Shown here in pieces: positions 48,019 through 59,830 of a stretch of DNA of 64,000 nt; within the stretch, counting starts at the first letter, position 1; every line of letters starts with the position of its first letter. Under the pieces are notes generated by a model that was not told the origin of the DNA, did no database searches, and saw only the letters and a list, made by a program, of their open reading frames with translations. Source of the stretch: Devosia marina (lineage in GTDB: Bacteria; Pseudomonadota; Alphaproteobacteria; Rhizobiales; Devosiaceae); assembly GCF_009758415.1 (NCBI RefSeq), contig NZ_WQRF01000001.1:310001-374000 (forward strand), given 5' to 3'. A program made the translations under genes and the position numbers.

Positions 48019-48751
48019 CAAGGCGCTGGGCACGGGCGGCCGCAAGTCCGACAAGGACCTCAAGATCAGGGTGAAAACGGCCAAGGGTCGCAAGGTCGCC
48101 TCGACCAAATGGCTCGAACGCCAGCTCAACGATCCCTACGTGGCGCGCGCACGCGCCGAAGGCTATCGCTCCCGCGCAGCCTTCAAGATTCGGGAGATCA
48201 ACGAGAAGCACAAGCTCTTCAAGAAGGGCATGCGCGTGGTCGATCTCGGGGCCGCGCCCGGGGGCTGGTCGCAGGTCGCGGCCAGTGCGGTGGGGTCTAC
48301 CACCGACAATCCGCTGATCGTGGGCATCGATTATCTGGACATGGACGCCATCCCCGGCGTCATCCTGCTCAAGAAAGATTTCACCGAGGAGGATGCGCCC
48401 GCCATGCTGATCGAGGCCATGGGCGGTCACGGCGCCGATGTGGTGATGAGCGACATGGCATGGCCGACCACTGGCCACCGCGCCACCGACCATTTGCGGA
48501 TCGTGCATCTGATCGAAATCGCCGCCGATTTCGCCATCCAGGTGCTCAATCCCGGTGGGTCCTTTGTGGCCAAGGTGTTTCAGGGCGGAACCGAGCATGA
48601 GCTGCTGCACATGCTCAAGCGGCACTTTGCGACCACTTTTCACGTCAAACCGCCTTCGAGCCGCAAGGATTCGGCGGAGGCCTATCTTGTGGCAAAGGGG
48701 TTCAAAGGCTCGAACAACGGCGTCGACGCTGAGGATAGCGACCGGGACTAG
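48008..48751 (+). CDS. rlmE: 23S rRNA 2'-O-ribose methyltransferase RlmE (RrmJ/FtsJ)
   Basis: A 247-residue SAM-dependent enzyme that methylates the ribose of U2552 in 23S rRNA during 50S maturation. The SAM-binding motif VVDLGAAPGGWSQVAA is typical. Parts of the K-D-K-E catalytic set are visible in RSRAAFKIREINEKHKLF (K), VMSDMAWP (D) and GGSFVAKVFQGG (K). A basic N-terminal extension (GRKSDKDLKIRVKTAKGRK) may bind rRNA. Its ATG at 48008, preceded by AGGAGG, overlaps the upstream phosphatase gene. Confidence 0.95.
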   Translation: MANNKALGTGGRKSDKDLKIRVKTAKGRKVASTKWLERQLNDPYVARARAEGYRSRAAFKIREINEKHKLFKKGMRVVDLGAAPGGWSQVAASAVGSTTDNPLIVGIDYLDMDAIPGVILLKKDFTEEDAPAMLIEAMGGHGADVVMSDMAWPTTGHRATDHLRIVHLIEIAADFAIQVLNPGGSFVAKVFQGGTEHELLHMLKRHFATTFHVKPPSSRKDSAEAYLVAKGFKGSNNGVDAEDSDRD

Positions 48752-48908
48752 CAAGGTGTTATCGCGCCCAAAGTGGCGCTGGATCGAGAAAAAATACTTG
48801 CGCCGGTAACCGAGCGCCCCTGGCATTCGAACACTTCTTTGACATTGCACTTGGTCATTGCGGCCAAGGCTGAAATGCTGCTTGGCAGTAATGACCCGGG
48901 AGGAACCC

Positions 48909-50486
48909 ATGTTGCGTCATACAACGACCCGAATAATCCTGGCCACATCGATGGTCGCCCTGCTCGGCGGCACCGCCATGGCCGAAACCTTCCGCTGGTC
49001 TGCCGCGACCGACCCGCAGACCATGGACCCGCATGCCGCCAATCTGGCGCCGGTCACCTCGTTCCTGAACAATATCTATGAAGGGCTGGTGCGACGGGGC
49101 AAGGACATGGCCATCGAGCCATCCCTGGCCACAGCCTGGGAACCCTTGACCGGGGATGAGGATGGTTGGCGCTTCACGCTGCGCGAGGGCGTCACCTTTC
49201 AGGATGGTGCCCAGTTCAATGCCGATGACGTGCTGTTCTCCTATGAGCGCGCAATTTCCGAGCAGTCGGATGTGAAATCCTGGTTCGCGCCAGTCAGCGA
49301 ATTGCGGGTGGTCGATGATTATACCGTCGAATTCATCACCAATGGCCCCAATCCGCTGTTTCCCGACAGCATCGCCAACTGGATGATTCTCGATCGCGAC
49401 TGGGCCGAGGCCAATGGCGCGACCGCGCCGGCGCGGGACAGCGAAACCTACGCGACCCTGAACGCGAACGGCACCGGTCCGTTCATGCTCGATAGGCGCG
49501 AGCCGGGCGTCGCCACGCGCCTGGTGGCCAACCCCGATTGGTGGGATGAGCCCGAACACAACCTCACCGAAGCCGTGCTGAGCCCGATCACCAATTCGGC
49601 TACGGCCATTGCCGCGCTGCTCTCGGGGGAACTGGACATGCTGGCCACCGTGCCGGTGCAGAACGCGCCGCGCCTGGCAGAGACCGATGGCGTCACGGTG
49701 TTCTCCGGGGTCGAGGCGCGCGTCATCATGCTCGGCTTCAGCCAGGACAAGGACACGCTTTATTTCACCGACGGCAATGTCGAGGGGAATCCCTTCACCG
49801 ATGAACGCGTCCGCCAGGCAGTCGCGCATGCGGTCGACGTTCCCGCGATCGTTCAGGTGATCATGGGCGGTCTCGCCAAACCGGCGGCGCAATTGCAGCC
49901 TGCAGGGCTCTCTGGCTATTCACAAGCCCATACCGAACGCCCCGCCTACGACCCGGAGGCGGCTCGCGCCTTGCTGGCCGAAGCGGGTTATCCCGACGGC
50001 TTCACCTTCAGCTTCCGCTGCCCCAACGACCGCTACCTCAATGACGCCGATGTGTGCCTGGCCATCACCGGCATGCTGCGGCAGGTGGGGTTGAATGCCG
50101 AACTTGAAACCATGCCGGTTGCCAATTACTGGCCCGAACTGCGCGAGGACAATGCCGACATCTACCTGCTCGGCTGGTCGCCGGGCACGTTCGACGCCGA
50201 GCATCCCATCCGCTTCCTCGCACACACGCCGACCGAGCAACTCGGTACCTGGAACTTCGGCGGCTATTCCAATGCGCGCATCGATGAATTGCTGCCCCAG
50301 ATCCAGCAGGAACTCGATCCGGCGGCCCGCCAGGCCATGCTGGACGAAGTCGCGGGCATCATTCAGGACGAAACGGCCTATGTGCCGCTCTATGAAGAGC
50401 CGCTGGTCTGGGCCGCGCGTGAGGGAATCGACCTGGTGCAGCGCCCAGACAATTTCCTCATGCTGCGCTGGGTCACGGTGAACTGA
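48909..50486 (+). CDS. ABC transporter peptide/nickel-type substrate-binding protein (SBP family 5)
   Basis: A 525-residue periplasmic binding protein (DppA/OppA family). The start at 48909 has GGGAGGA upstream and gives a Sec signal peptide (ATSMVALLGGTAMAE). Family segments include WSAATDPQTMDPHAANLA, FTLREGVTFQDGAQFNADDV and YLLGWSPGTFDAEHP. No permease or ATPase gene accompanies it, so it must use components encoded elsewhere. The cargo is probably a peptide, but other ligands are possible in this family. Confidence 0.88.
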   Translation: MLRHTTTRIILATSMVALLGGTAMAETFRWSAATDPQTMDPHAANLAPVTSFLNNIYEGLVRRGKDMAIEPSLATAWEPLTGDEDGWRFTLREGVTFQDGAQFNADDVLFSYERAISEQSDVKSWFAPVSELRVVDDYTVEFITNGPNPLFPDSIANWMILDRDWAEANGATAPARDSETYATLNANGTGPFMLDRREPGVATRLVANPDWWDEPEHNLTEAVLSPITNSATAIAALLSGELDMLATVPVQNAPRLAETDGVTVFSGVEARVIMLGFSQDKDTLYFTDGNVEGNPFTDERVRQAVAHAVDVPAIVQVIMGGLAKPAAQLQPAGLSGYSQAHTERPAYDPEAARALLAEAGYPDGFTFSFRCPNDRYLNDADVCLAITGMLRQVGLNAELETMPVANYWPELREDNADIYLLGWSPGTFDAEHPIRFLAHTPTEQLGTWNFGGYSNARIDELLPQIQQELDPAARQAMLDEVAGIIQDETAYVPLYEEPLVWAAREGIDLVQRPDNFLMLRWVTVN

Positions 50487-50498
50487 TCCTTCGCCAGA

Positions 50499-51884
50499 TC
50501 AATGCATATGCGGGCCGCTCATCAATTGGTGGCCCGCATTGCGCGGAAGGCGCAGGAACATGACCACGGCGACGGCGCTGATGGCAGAGACCACGAAGAA
50601 GGCCATGTGGAAATCGGCCAGGGCCAGTTCGCCCCCGCCGCGCAGGCGATGCGCGAGTTCGAGCGTGCCGCCGCCCACAGCCACGCCCATGGCGAACATC
50701 AATTGTCCCCAGACCTGGCTGATGACATTGGCCTGACCGGCATCCTTGTCCTCGACGTCCGCGAAAACGAAGGCGTTCGAGCCGGTCCAGAAAGTCGATT
50801 GCCAAAAGCCGGTGAACACGAGAATGCCCAGGATCAAAGGAATGGGCGTGCTAGGCACGTAAAAGCCCATCACCAGTATGCCCAGGGTCGAAACCAGGCT
50901 GGCAATCAGGAGCGGGTATTTGAACCCCCAGAGTTTGAAGATCCAGTTGGCGACGAACTTGGCGGCCAGCGCTCCGACAGCGGCGACGAAGGTCACCATG
51001 CCGCTTTCGAACGGACTAAGCCCAAAGCTGAGTTGCAGCATCAGCGGAAACAGGAATGGCACGGCGCCCTGGCCGAGGCGGAAGAAGCTGCCCGCCACCA
51101 CCGAAACGCGGAAGATCGGCAGGCGGAGCAGTCGCAAGTCGAGCAGGGGATATTCCGTTGCAAGCGCATGGCGGGTGTAGAAATAGCCCAGCCCGATCCC
51201 TAGCGCCGCGGCGACAAAACCGTAAATCGGGGGCAGGGCGGGCAGGCTTATGACCGAGCAGCCGAAGGCGAAAAGCGCGAAGGCCAGCCCGGCTAGCACG
51301 AAGCCCTTGCCGTCGATATTGCGCGGTTTGTTGCGCGTCTCATTGGGCAGCGCGATCCCCACCAGCGCCATTCCGAGCAGGCCGATGGGAATATTGATGA
51401 TGAAGATCCAGTGCCAGGAGAAATAAGTGGTCAGGAACCCGCCAAAGGGTGGGCCGACGATCGGGCCAATCAGCCCCGGAATGGTTAGCCAGGCCATGGC
51501 ATCGACCAATTGATGGCGCGGCGTCATCCGCACCAGCACCAGCCGCGCCACCGGTCCCATCATCGCGCCGCCCATGCCCTGAATGAAGCGGGCGCCCACG
51601 AACTGGGCCAGCGAGCCGGAAAACGCACAGCCGATCGAGCCGATCATGAACACCAGCATGGCCAGCCGGAAAACCCGGCGCGCGCCGAAGCGGTCCGCCA
51701 TCCAGCTCGAAATCGGGATGAAGATGGCCAGGGCCACCAAATAGGCGGTCAGGGCCAGTTTGAGCGAGATCGGATCGGTGCCGATATCGGCTGCAATGGC
51801 CGCCAGCGACGTGGCGATCACCGTCGAATCCATGTTTTCCATGAAGATCGCCGTGGCGAGGATCAGAGGCGTTGCGCGCGACAT
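50499..51884 (-). CDS. MFS drug-exporter-type transporter (DHA2-like), copy 1
   Basis: A 461-residue inner-membrane protein with about 12-14 helices. Motif D1-like MDSTVIATSLAAIA in helix 1, WMADRFGARRVF (motif A) and GPPFGGFLTTYFSW (motif C region) are typical of proton-coupled DHA exporters. The start at 51884 begins the usual SRATPLILA leader, though no good ribosome-binding site is visible. It is a tandem paralogue of the next upstream gene: both share LKLALTAY-VALAIFIPIS and the helix pattern throughout. Substrates are unknown. Confidence 0.87.
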   Translation of the reverse strand: MSRATPLILATAIFMENMDSTVIATSLAAIAADIGTDPISLKLALTAYLVALAIFIPISSWMADRFGARRVFRLAMLVFMIGSIGCAFSGSLAQFVGARFIQGMGGAMMGPVARLVLVRMTPRHQLVDAMAWLTIPGLIGPIVGPPFGGFLTTYFSWHWIFIINIPIGLLGMALVGIALPNETRNKPRNIDGKGFVLAGLAFALFAFGCSVISLPALPPIYGFVAAALGIGLGYFYTRHALATEYPLLDLRLLRLPIFRVSVVAGSFFRLGQGAVPFLFPLMLQLSFGLSPFESGMVTFVAAVGALAAKFVANWIFKLWGFKYPLLIASLVSTLGILVMGFYVPSTPIPLILGILVFTGFWQSTFWTGSNAFVFADVEDKDAGQANVISQVWGQLMFAMGVAVGGGTLELAHRLRGGGELALADFHMAFFVVSAISAVAVVMFLRLPRNAGHQLMSGPHMH

Positions 51885-51915
51885 GTCTTGTTTCGGCCCG
51901 GTGTTCCGGTGCCGC

Positions 51916-53301
51916 TCACTCCCGGACGGCCCGATGGCCGGAAACATTGTTGCCGGCGTCATGCGGCAGGCGGAAATAGATGATGCCGGCGAGGGCGCTC
52001 ATGCCCCCAACAGCGAAAAAGGCGATCTGAAAATTGAGCAGCGACAGGTGGCCGCCGCTGAAAGTAGTGGTGATCTCGAGAATGGCACCTGCCACCGCCA
52101 CTCCAAAGGCGACCGAGAGTTGCTGGGCCACCGCAACGATGGCGGTGGCCTGGCTGGCTTCTTCGTCGGAGATATCGGCATAGCCTATGGCATTGGTGCC
52201 GGTAAAGAATATCGAGCGCAACACACCACCAGCGACCAGGATGATCATCATCACTGCCACCGGTGTTTCGGTGGTGAACAGTCCCTGCGCTGCGATCAGG
52301 AGGCCACCAAATACTGCCGCAAAACCCAGTACGCGCGGAAAGCCGAAACGCGCAAATATCCGCTCGGCAATGAACTTGCTCATGATTGCGCCAATCGCCG
52401 AGACGAAAGTGATGGCGCCGGATTGAAACGGATTGAGTCCAAAGCCCAGCTGCAGCATCAGCGGCAGCAGAAAGGGCATTGCGCCCACTCCGATGCGAAA
52501 GAAAGATCCCCCGGTGACCGAGGAACGGAACAGTTTGTGGCGGAACAGGCTCGGATCGAGCAGGGGATATTTCGTCTTGCGGGCATGCAGCAGATAGAGC
52601 AGGGCCGCGGTCACCCCAATCGCCAGTGTCATATAGCCATAGATGATCGGCAGGGCCGGCAGGCTGATCACCGACAGCCCGAACACCGAGCCGGCAAAGG
52701 CGACAGCCGCAATGAAGAACCCGACCATGTCGACCGGCCGCGGCGTGCGCTCGTCGGGCACCTGGAGATAGATGCTGGAAAAGATGATCCCGGCAATACC
52801 GATGGGGATATTGATCCAGAAGATCCAGTGCCAGGAAAGATAGGTTGTCAGAAACCCGCCGATAAGTGGTCCGGAAACCGGGGCTATCAGCGCGGGTATG
52901 GTCAGCCACGCCATGGCGGCCACAAGTTCGTTGCGCGGGGTGGAGCGCACCAGCAAAAGGCGCCCAACCGGCGTCATCATCGACGAGCCGATGCCCTGGA
53001 AGAAGCGCGAGCCCACGAAAGTTTCCAGCGAATAGGCGAAGGAACAGGCAAGCGACCCGAGCATGAACACGAAGATCGCCAGCCGAAAGATATTCTTTGC
53101 GCCAAATCGATCGGCCATCCAGCCGCTGATCGGAATGAAGATCGCCAGCGCCACGAAATAGGCCGTCAGCGCGAGTTTGAGCGCAATCGGCTCGGTGCCG
53201 ATATCATTGGCAATCGCGGGCAGCGACGTGGCGATGACGGTCGAGTCCATCTGTTCCATGAACAGGGCGACCGCCAGGATGAGCGGGGTAACGCGGATCA
53301 A
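51916..53301 (-). CDS. MFS drug-exporter-type transporter (DHA2-like), copy 2
   Basis: A 461-residue exporter closely related to the following gene, with the same helix-1 motif MDSTVIATSLPAIA, WMADRFGAKNIF and GPLIGGFLTTYLSW. Equal lengths and matching segments over the whole protein indicate a tandem duplication. The start appears to be TTG at 53301, just before IRVTPLILAVALFMEQ; no ribosome-binding site is evident, so the true start may differ slightly. A gap of 31 bases separates the copies, suggesting one transcript. Confidence 0.87.
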   Translation of the reverse strand: MIRVTPLILAVALFMEQMDSTVIATSLPAIANDIGTEPIALKLALTAYFVALAIFIPISGWMADRFGAKNIFRLAIFVFMLGSLACSFAYSLETFVGSRFFQGIGSSMMTPVGRLLLVRSTPRNELVAAMAWLTIPALIAPVSGPLIGGFLTTYLSWHWIFWINIPIGIAGIIFSSIYLQVPDERTPRPVDMVGFFIAAVAFAGSVFGLSVISLPALPIIYGYMTLAIGVTAALLYLLHARKTKYPLLDPSLFRHKLFRSSVTGGSFFRIGVGAMPFLLPLMLQLGFGLNPFQSGAITFVSAIGAIMSKFIAERIFARFGFPRVLGFAAVFGGLLIAAQGLFTTETPVAVMMIILVAGGVLRSIFFTGTNAIGYADISDEEASQATAIVAVAQQLSVAFGVAVAGAILEITTTFSGGHLSLLNFQIAFFAVGGMSALAGIIYFRLPHDAGNNVSGHRAVRE

Positions 53302-53435
53302 GACACTATTGCGAATGGGACAAGGGGAAAGGACGCGAATGCGACAGCGCCATTATGAGCCCATCCGCCGCATGCGCCTAGTCAAAAATGCGTCCGCTCG
53401 TTCGCTTCAGGCGCATGTGGCTGGACCGGAACGCG

Positions 53436-55523
<2,088 letters not shown>

Positions 55524-55634
55524 GACACCCTGGCGTTGCCGGCGCGCCCGGCGGCGCCGCACGGCTCGCCGGAAAACTGATTCAGCAACAAGACGTTACT
55601 GAGAAAAACCGACTCTCTGGCGGAGCCTCAAGAC

Positions 55635-56069
55635 ATGCCCCTTCTCGACAAAATGCTCGCCCTCGCCATGGCTGCCCAGGTCCTCTTGACGCTGGGCCTG
55701 CTGGTATGGATGGGACGGGAGCGTGTGCCACGCGTCGTGCGGGGCGAAATCCGGGTGGCTGACATTGCCGTTGAAAAAGACGCCTATCCGCTCAAGGCGC
55801 GGCTGCTTTCCAATAGCTTCGACAATCAGTTTCAGCTGCCCCTGCTGTTCTTCGTCGGCGCGCTGACCGCTCTCCTCTTTGGCCTGCTCGATTGGTTCAC
55901 CGTCGGCCTGGCTTGGTTATTCGTCTTCCTGCGCTACGTACACGCCGCCATTCATGTCACCACCAACCGGGTCTATCGGCGATTTACCGCTTATGTTGCC
56001 GGTCTTGCCGTCCTGGCCCTGTTCTGGCTATGGCTGGTCCTTCGCCTTTTGCTTGCCCCGAGTGTTTGA
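55635..56069 (+). CDS. MAPEG-family membrane protein
   Basis: A 144-residue protein with four predicted helices, matching MAPEG (eicosanoid/glutathione metabolism-related) proteins. The family segment near the end of helix 3 is FVFLRYVHAAIHVTTNRVYRR (RxxHxxxxxxxN-like), and ANSFDNQF-type SNSFDNQFQLPLLF is present. Bacterial members are of unknown role; some bind glutathione. It lies 3 bases ahead of the methyltransferase gene, so the two are probably cotranscribed. Confidence 0.85.
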   Translation: MPLLDKMLALAMAAQVLLTLGLLVWMGRERVPRVVRGEIRVADIAVEKDAYPLKARLLSNSFDNQFQLPLLFFVGALTALLFGLLDWFTVGLAWLFVFLRYVHAAIHVTTNRVYRRFTAYVAGLAVLALFWLWLVLRLLLAPSV

Positions 56070-56072
56070 TCC

Positions 56073-57362
56073 ATGCGCCTCCCCGGCCGACTTGCCGCCG
56101 CCATTGAAGTTCTGTCCGACGTCGAAACGCGGCACCGACCCGTTTCCGAGGCGCTAAAGGCCTGGGGCATCAACAATCGCTTCGCGGGGGCCGGAGATCG
56201 CGCCGCCATCGGCAATCTTGTCTATGACGCCCTGCGCCGCCGCGCCTCCCACGCAGCCGCGATGGGCACGGACAGCCCGCGTGCCCTCGTGCTGGCTGTG
56301 GCCATGCGCGATTGGGGTGAAACGCCGGACAGCCTTGCTGCGGCCTTCGAGGGCGATAGCCATGCCCCCGAGGCGCTGACGACAGATGAGATTGCGGGAG
56401 CGACGGCGGATATTTCCAGTGCGCCGGCGGCTGCGCGCGCCGATGTGCCCGAATGGCTGGTCCCCTCGCTCGAGCGTGCGTTCGGGGATGACTGGATCGC
56501 AGAAGGCGCGGCAATGACCGGGCGTCCCTCACTGGATCTGCGCACCAATGCGCTCAAGGCATCGCCCGAAAAGGTGATGAAGTCGCTGGCGCGGTTTTCA
56601 CCTCAGCCCACCACGATCGCGCCGTTCGGTATCACCATTCCGGCCGGCCCGCGCGACGCTCGCACGCCCAATGTCACAACTGACGAGGGATACCAGAAGG
56701 GCTGGTTCGAGGTGCAGGACCAGGGCAGTCAGATCGTAGCCATCCTCTCTGGTGCCCGCGAGGGCGAACAGGTGCTCGACCTCTGCGCCGGGGCAGGGGG
56801 CAAGACATTGGCCCTGGCCGCCGCAATGGGCAATAAGGGCCAGATCTTTGCCTATGACGCCGACCGTTCGCGGCTCGCGCCGATTTATGACCGCCTCAAG
56901 CGCAACACGGTGCGCAATGCCCAGGTCCGTGCGCCGCAGGATGGCGCGCTGGATGATCTGGTCGGCAAGATGGACCGGGTGGTTGTCGATGCGCCCTGCA
57001 CCGGCACGGGCACCTGGCGTCGCCGTCCGGATACCAAATGGAAGCTGACGCCGGAACTGCTGGCCCAGCGCCAGTCCGAACAGGCGGCCCTATTGGTGGA
57101 GGCCTCGCGCTACCTCAAGCCGGGCGGCACGCTGGTCTATATCACCTGTTCCATTCTGCCCGAGGAGAACGACGATCAAATCAGCGCGTTTCTGGCGGCC
57201 AATGCCGGCTTTGCAACCCAGGACATGACCATCGCGTGGCGCCAGACCCTGATCACCGACCTTCCCGAGGGCCTGGCTACCCCGGGCGGTGGCATCTGCC
57301 TGACACCCCAACGTACAAATACCGATGGCTTTTACTGCCATCTGCTGCGCAAGATGGCGTAA
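56073..57362 (+). CDS. RsmB/NOP2-family rRNA cytosine-C5 methyltransferase
   Basis: A 429-residue SAM-dependent methyltransferase. Motif I is VLDLCAGAGGKTLALAAAM; motif IV VVDAPCTGTGTWRR contains one of the two conserved cysteines and YITCSILPEEND the catalytic one (motif VI). The N-terminal 130 residues are helical, NusB-like, as in RsmB. The target is likely 16S rRNA (C967-type), but the family also includes tRNA enzymes, so no symbol is given. It is close behind the MAPEG gene. Confidence 0.9.
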   Translation: MRLPGRLAAAIEVLSDVETRHRPVSEALKAWGINNRFAGAGDRAAIGNLVYDALRRRASHAAAMGTDSPRALVLAVAMRDWGETPDSLAAAFEGDSHAPEALTTDEIAGATADISSAPAAARADVPEWLVPSLERAFGDDWIAEGAAMTGRPSLDLRTNALKASPEKVMKSLARFSPQPTTIAPFGITIPAGPRDARTPNVTTDEGYQKGWFEVQDQGSQIVAILSGAREGEQVLDLCAGAGGKTLALAAAMGNKGQIFAYDADRSRLAPIYDRLKRNTVRNAQVRAPQDGALDDLVGKMDRVVVDAPCTGTGTWRRRPDTKWKLTPELLAQRQSEQAALLVEASRYLKPGGTLVYITCSILPEENDDQISAFLAANAGFATQDMTIAWRQTLITDLPEGLATPGGGICLTPQRTNTDGFYCHLLRKMA

Positions 57363-57485
57363 GCTTCCCGCTTGGCCTGGGGGGGCAGCCGGCGCTTGAT
57401 TGACCAGTGGGCCACGCGGGTTCAAGGTTGAACCACGACACGTTATTCAACGTTCTTCTCAAACGAAGTCCGACGGGAGAGCAAC

Positions 57486-57971
57486 ATGTCTGCAGCCACC
57501 AGCGAATATCGCAGTCCGCAATCTTGGATCACCTTGGCGATCTTCCTCGCTCTCGTCGTGGGTGTTGGTGGGTTTATCGGCAGCCAAACGGCGCCGGGTC
57601 CGTGGTTTGAAGAACTCGTCAAACCACCACTCAACCCACCCAACTGGGTTTTCGGGCCGGTCTGGTTCACGCTATACGTCATGATCGCCGTGGCAGGCTG
57701 GCGCATCTGGATGGATCAACCCAAATCCACGGCCATGACACTTTGGGGTGTGCAGATGCTGCTCAATTGGGCTTGGTCGCCAACCTGGTTCGGCGCGAAC
57801 ATGCCCTGGCTGGCGCTGGCTATCATCGTTGCGCTTTGGCTTGTCATTGTCGGGTTCATTGTCATCGCCCGCAAACGGGATCAACTGGCCGCATGGCTGT
57901 TTGTGCCCTATCTGGCCTGGGTGAGCTTTGCGACCTACCTCAATCTCTCAATCGCGGTCCTTAACGCATAG
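57486..57971 (+). CDS. tspO: TspO/MBR-family tryptophan-rich protein
   Basis: A 161-residue, five-helix membrane protein homologous to the TspO translocator. Tryptophan-rich signatures include PWFEELVKPPLNPPNWVFGPVW in the N-terminal loop/helix and LLNWAWSPTWFGANMP in the middle; YLAWVSFATYLNLSI ends the last helix. In Rhodobacter, TspO modulates porphyrin export and photosynthesis genes, binding heme intermediates; the role here is not known. It stands alone between the methyltransferase and guaA. Confidence 0.95.
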   Translation: MSAATSEYRSPQSWITLAIFLALVVGVGGFIGSQTAPGPWFEELVKPPLNPPNWVFGPVWFTLYVMIAVAGWRIWMDQPKSTAMTLWGVQMLLNWAWSPTWFGANMPWLALAIIVALWLVIVGFIVIARKRDQLAAWLFVPYLAWVSFATYLNLSIAVLNA

Positions 57972-58024
57972 GGCTACGGGGAGCCTTGCGTTTTTGCATG
58001 GCTCGTAACCTTGCGGAATTCGTG

Positions 58025-58046
58025 TGGCGAGGCTAAAGCCTCGCCA
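58025..58046 (+). promoter_or_regulatory. Hairpin covering the guaA start region
   Basis: TGGCGAGGC-TAAA-GCCTCGCCA is a perfect 9-bp stem (58025-58046) whose last base is the A of the guaA ATG. It therefore sequesters the only purine-rich sequence (GGCGAGGC) that could serve as the ribosome-binding site and would hinder initiation when folded. Confidence 0.55.
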
Positions 58047-59617
58047 TGCAGCACCCAGACACCGCCACCCGCAACGACACCATCCTGATCGTCGACTTCG
58101 GCTCGCAGGTCACCCAGTTGATCGCCCGCCGTATTCGCGAAACAGGTGTTTACTGCGAAATTCATCCCTTTCAGTCCGCCGGCGCTGCCATGGCAGAGCT
58201 CAATCCCAGGGGCGTCGTGCTCTCGGGCAGCCCTGCCTCGACGCTGGACGAGAATGCGCCCACCATCGACCCGGTCATTCTCGACGCCGGCGTGCCGATC
58301 CTGGGCATCTGCTACGGCCAGCAGGCGCTCTGCATGGCGCTGGGTGGCAGGGTCGAAGCCGGCCATCATCGCGAGTTCGGCCGCGCTGACCTGACCGTCC
58401 ACAAGAACAACAGCCTTTCCGAAGGTGTGTGGGTACTCGGCTCCGATCATCAGGTCTGGATGAGCCACGGCGATCGGGTGGTCGAGCTACCTGAAGGCTT
58501 TGAGGTGGTGGGCACCTCGCCCAACGCGCCCTTCGCCATGATTGCCAATGAGGAGCGCCGGATCTGGGCCGTGCAGTTCCACCCCGAGGTGGTCCATACG
58601 CCCGATGGGGCCCGGCTCTACGCCAATTTCGTGCACAACATCTGTGGCATCGAAAGCAATTGGACCATGGCGGCTTACCGCGAGAAGATGGTCGAAAAGA
58701 TTCGGGAACAGGTGGGCACCGGCAAAGTGATTTGCGGTCTGTCTGGCGGTGTCGATTCTTCGGTGGCCGCCGTGCTGATTCACGAGGCCATCGGCGATCA
58801 GCTCACTTGTATCTATGTCGATCACGGCCTGATGCGGCTGAATGAGAGCGAACAGGTCGTCACCATGTTCCGCGATCAGTTCAATATCCCGCTCGTCCAT
58901 GTCGATGCCGAAAAACTCTTCATCGGCGAGCTGGAAGGTCAGTCGGACCCCGAGACCAAGCGCAAGATCATCGGCCGCCTTTTCATCGAGGTGTTCGAGG
59001 AAGAGGCAAAGAAGCTCGGCGGCGCCGATTTCCTGGCGCAGGGCACGCTTTACCCCGACGTCATCGAATCCGTGTCCTTCAGTGGTGGCCCATCGGTCAC
59101 GATCAAGTCTCACCACAATGTGGGTGGTCTGCCCGAGCGCATGAACATGCAGCTTGTCGAACCGTTGCGCGAACTGTTCAAGGATGAAGTGCGCGCGCTG
59201 GGTCGCGAACTGGGCATTCCAGAGAGTTTCATCGGTCGCCACCCATTCCCGGGGCCGGGCCTCGCTATCCGTTGTCCCGGCGGCATCACGCCTGAAAAGC
59301 TCGACATCCTGCGCCAGGCCGACGCCATCTATCTCGACGAGATCCGCAAGTCCGGCCAATACGACAAGATCTGGCAGGCCTTTGCGGTGCTCCTGCCGGT
59401 GCAGACGGTCGGCGTCATGGGCGACGGCCGCACCTATGAGTTCGTCTGTGCGCTGCGTGCCGTCACCTCAGTCGATGGTATGACCGCCGATTTCTACCAG
59501 TTCGACATGAATTTCCTGGGCAAGACGGCCACGCGCATCATCAACGAAGTTCGGGGCATCAACCGGGTGGTCTACGACGTGACATCCAAGCCGCCCGGCA
59601 CGATTGAGTGGGAGTAG
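58046..59617 (+). CDS. guaA: GMP synthase (glutamine-hydrolysing)
   Basis: A 523-residue two-domain enzyme converting XMP to GMP with ATP and glutamine. The amidotransferase domain has the nucleophilic cysteine in [11 protein letters not shown] and the catalytic histidine-glutamate in [10 protein letters not shown]. The ATP-pyrophosphatase P-loop is [12 protein letters not shown], and the dimerisation domain carries [11 protein letters not shown] and ends [11 protein letters not shown], the usual C-terminus. The ATG at 58046 is the only sensible start, so the N-terminal tail of ten residues ([10 protein letters not shown]) before [11 protein letters not shown] is longer than usual. Follows guaB in the pathway. 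Confidence 0.97.
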   Translation: MQHPDTATRNDTILIVDFGSQVTQLIARRIRETGVYCEIHPFQSAGAAMAELNPRGVVLSGSPASTLDENAPTIDPVILDAGVPILGICYGQQALCMALGGRVEAGHHREFGRADLTVHKNNSLSEGVWVLGSDHQVWMSHGDRVVELPEGFEVVGTSPNAPFAMIANEERRIWAVQFHPEVVHTPDGARLYANFVHNICGIESNWTMAAYREKMVEKIREQVGTGKVICGLSGGVDSSVAAVLIHEAIGDQLTCIYVDHGLMRLNESEQVVTMFRDQFNIPLVHVDAEKLFIGELEGQSDPETKRKIIGRLFIEVFEEEAKKLGGADFLAQGTLYPDVIESVSFSGGPSVTIKSHHNVGGLPERMNMQLVEPLRELFKDEVRALGRELGIPESFIGRHPFPGPGLAIRCPGGITPEKLDILRQADAIYLDEIRKSGQYDKIWQAFAVLLPVQTVGVMGDGRTYEFVCALRAVTSVDGMTADFYQFDMNFLGKTATRIINEVRGINRVVYDVTSKPPGTIEWE

Positions 59618-59640
59618 CCACCGGCGGTGCAAAGCGCCGC

Positions 59641-59665
59641 AAAATCAGTCCAGTGGACTGATTTT
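59641..59665. terminator. Palindromic terminator-like hairpin after guaA
   Basis: AAAATCAGTCC-AGT-GGACTGATTTT is a perfect 11-bp stem with a three-base loop, 24 bases after the guaA stop. The A-tract/T-tract flanks make it usable as a terminator in either direction. Confidence 0.65.
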
Positions 59666-59830
59666 AGGGGGCTACGCCCGGAGAGCTATGCTCGGCGGGC
59701 ATCGGTGACCGGCCATAGGCCTTAACGAGCACAGTGCCATTCCACCCGGCTCGCCTTGGCGAGCCGGTTTGCATTCCGGGGGGCGCGTGATAATGCTCGC
59801 CCTCAAATTCTTTCTTGCCTTAGGCTGACC

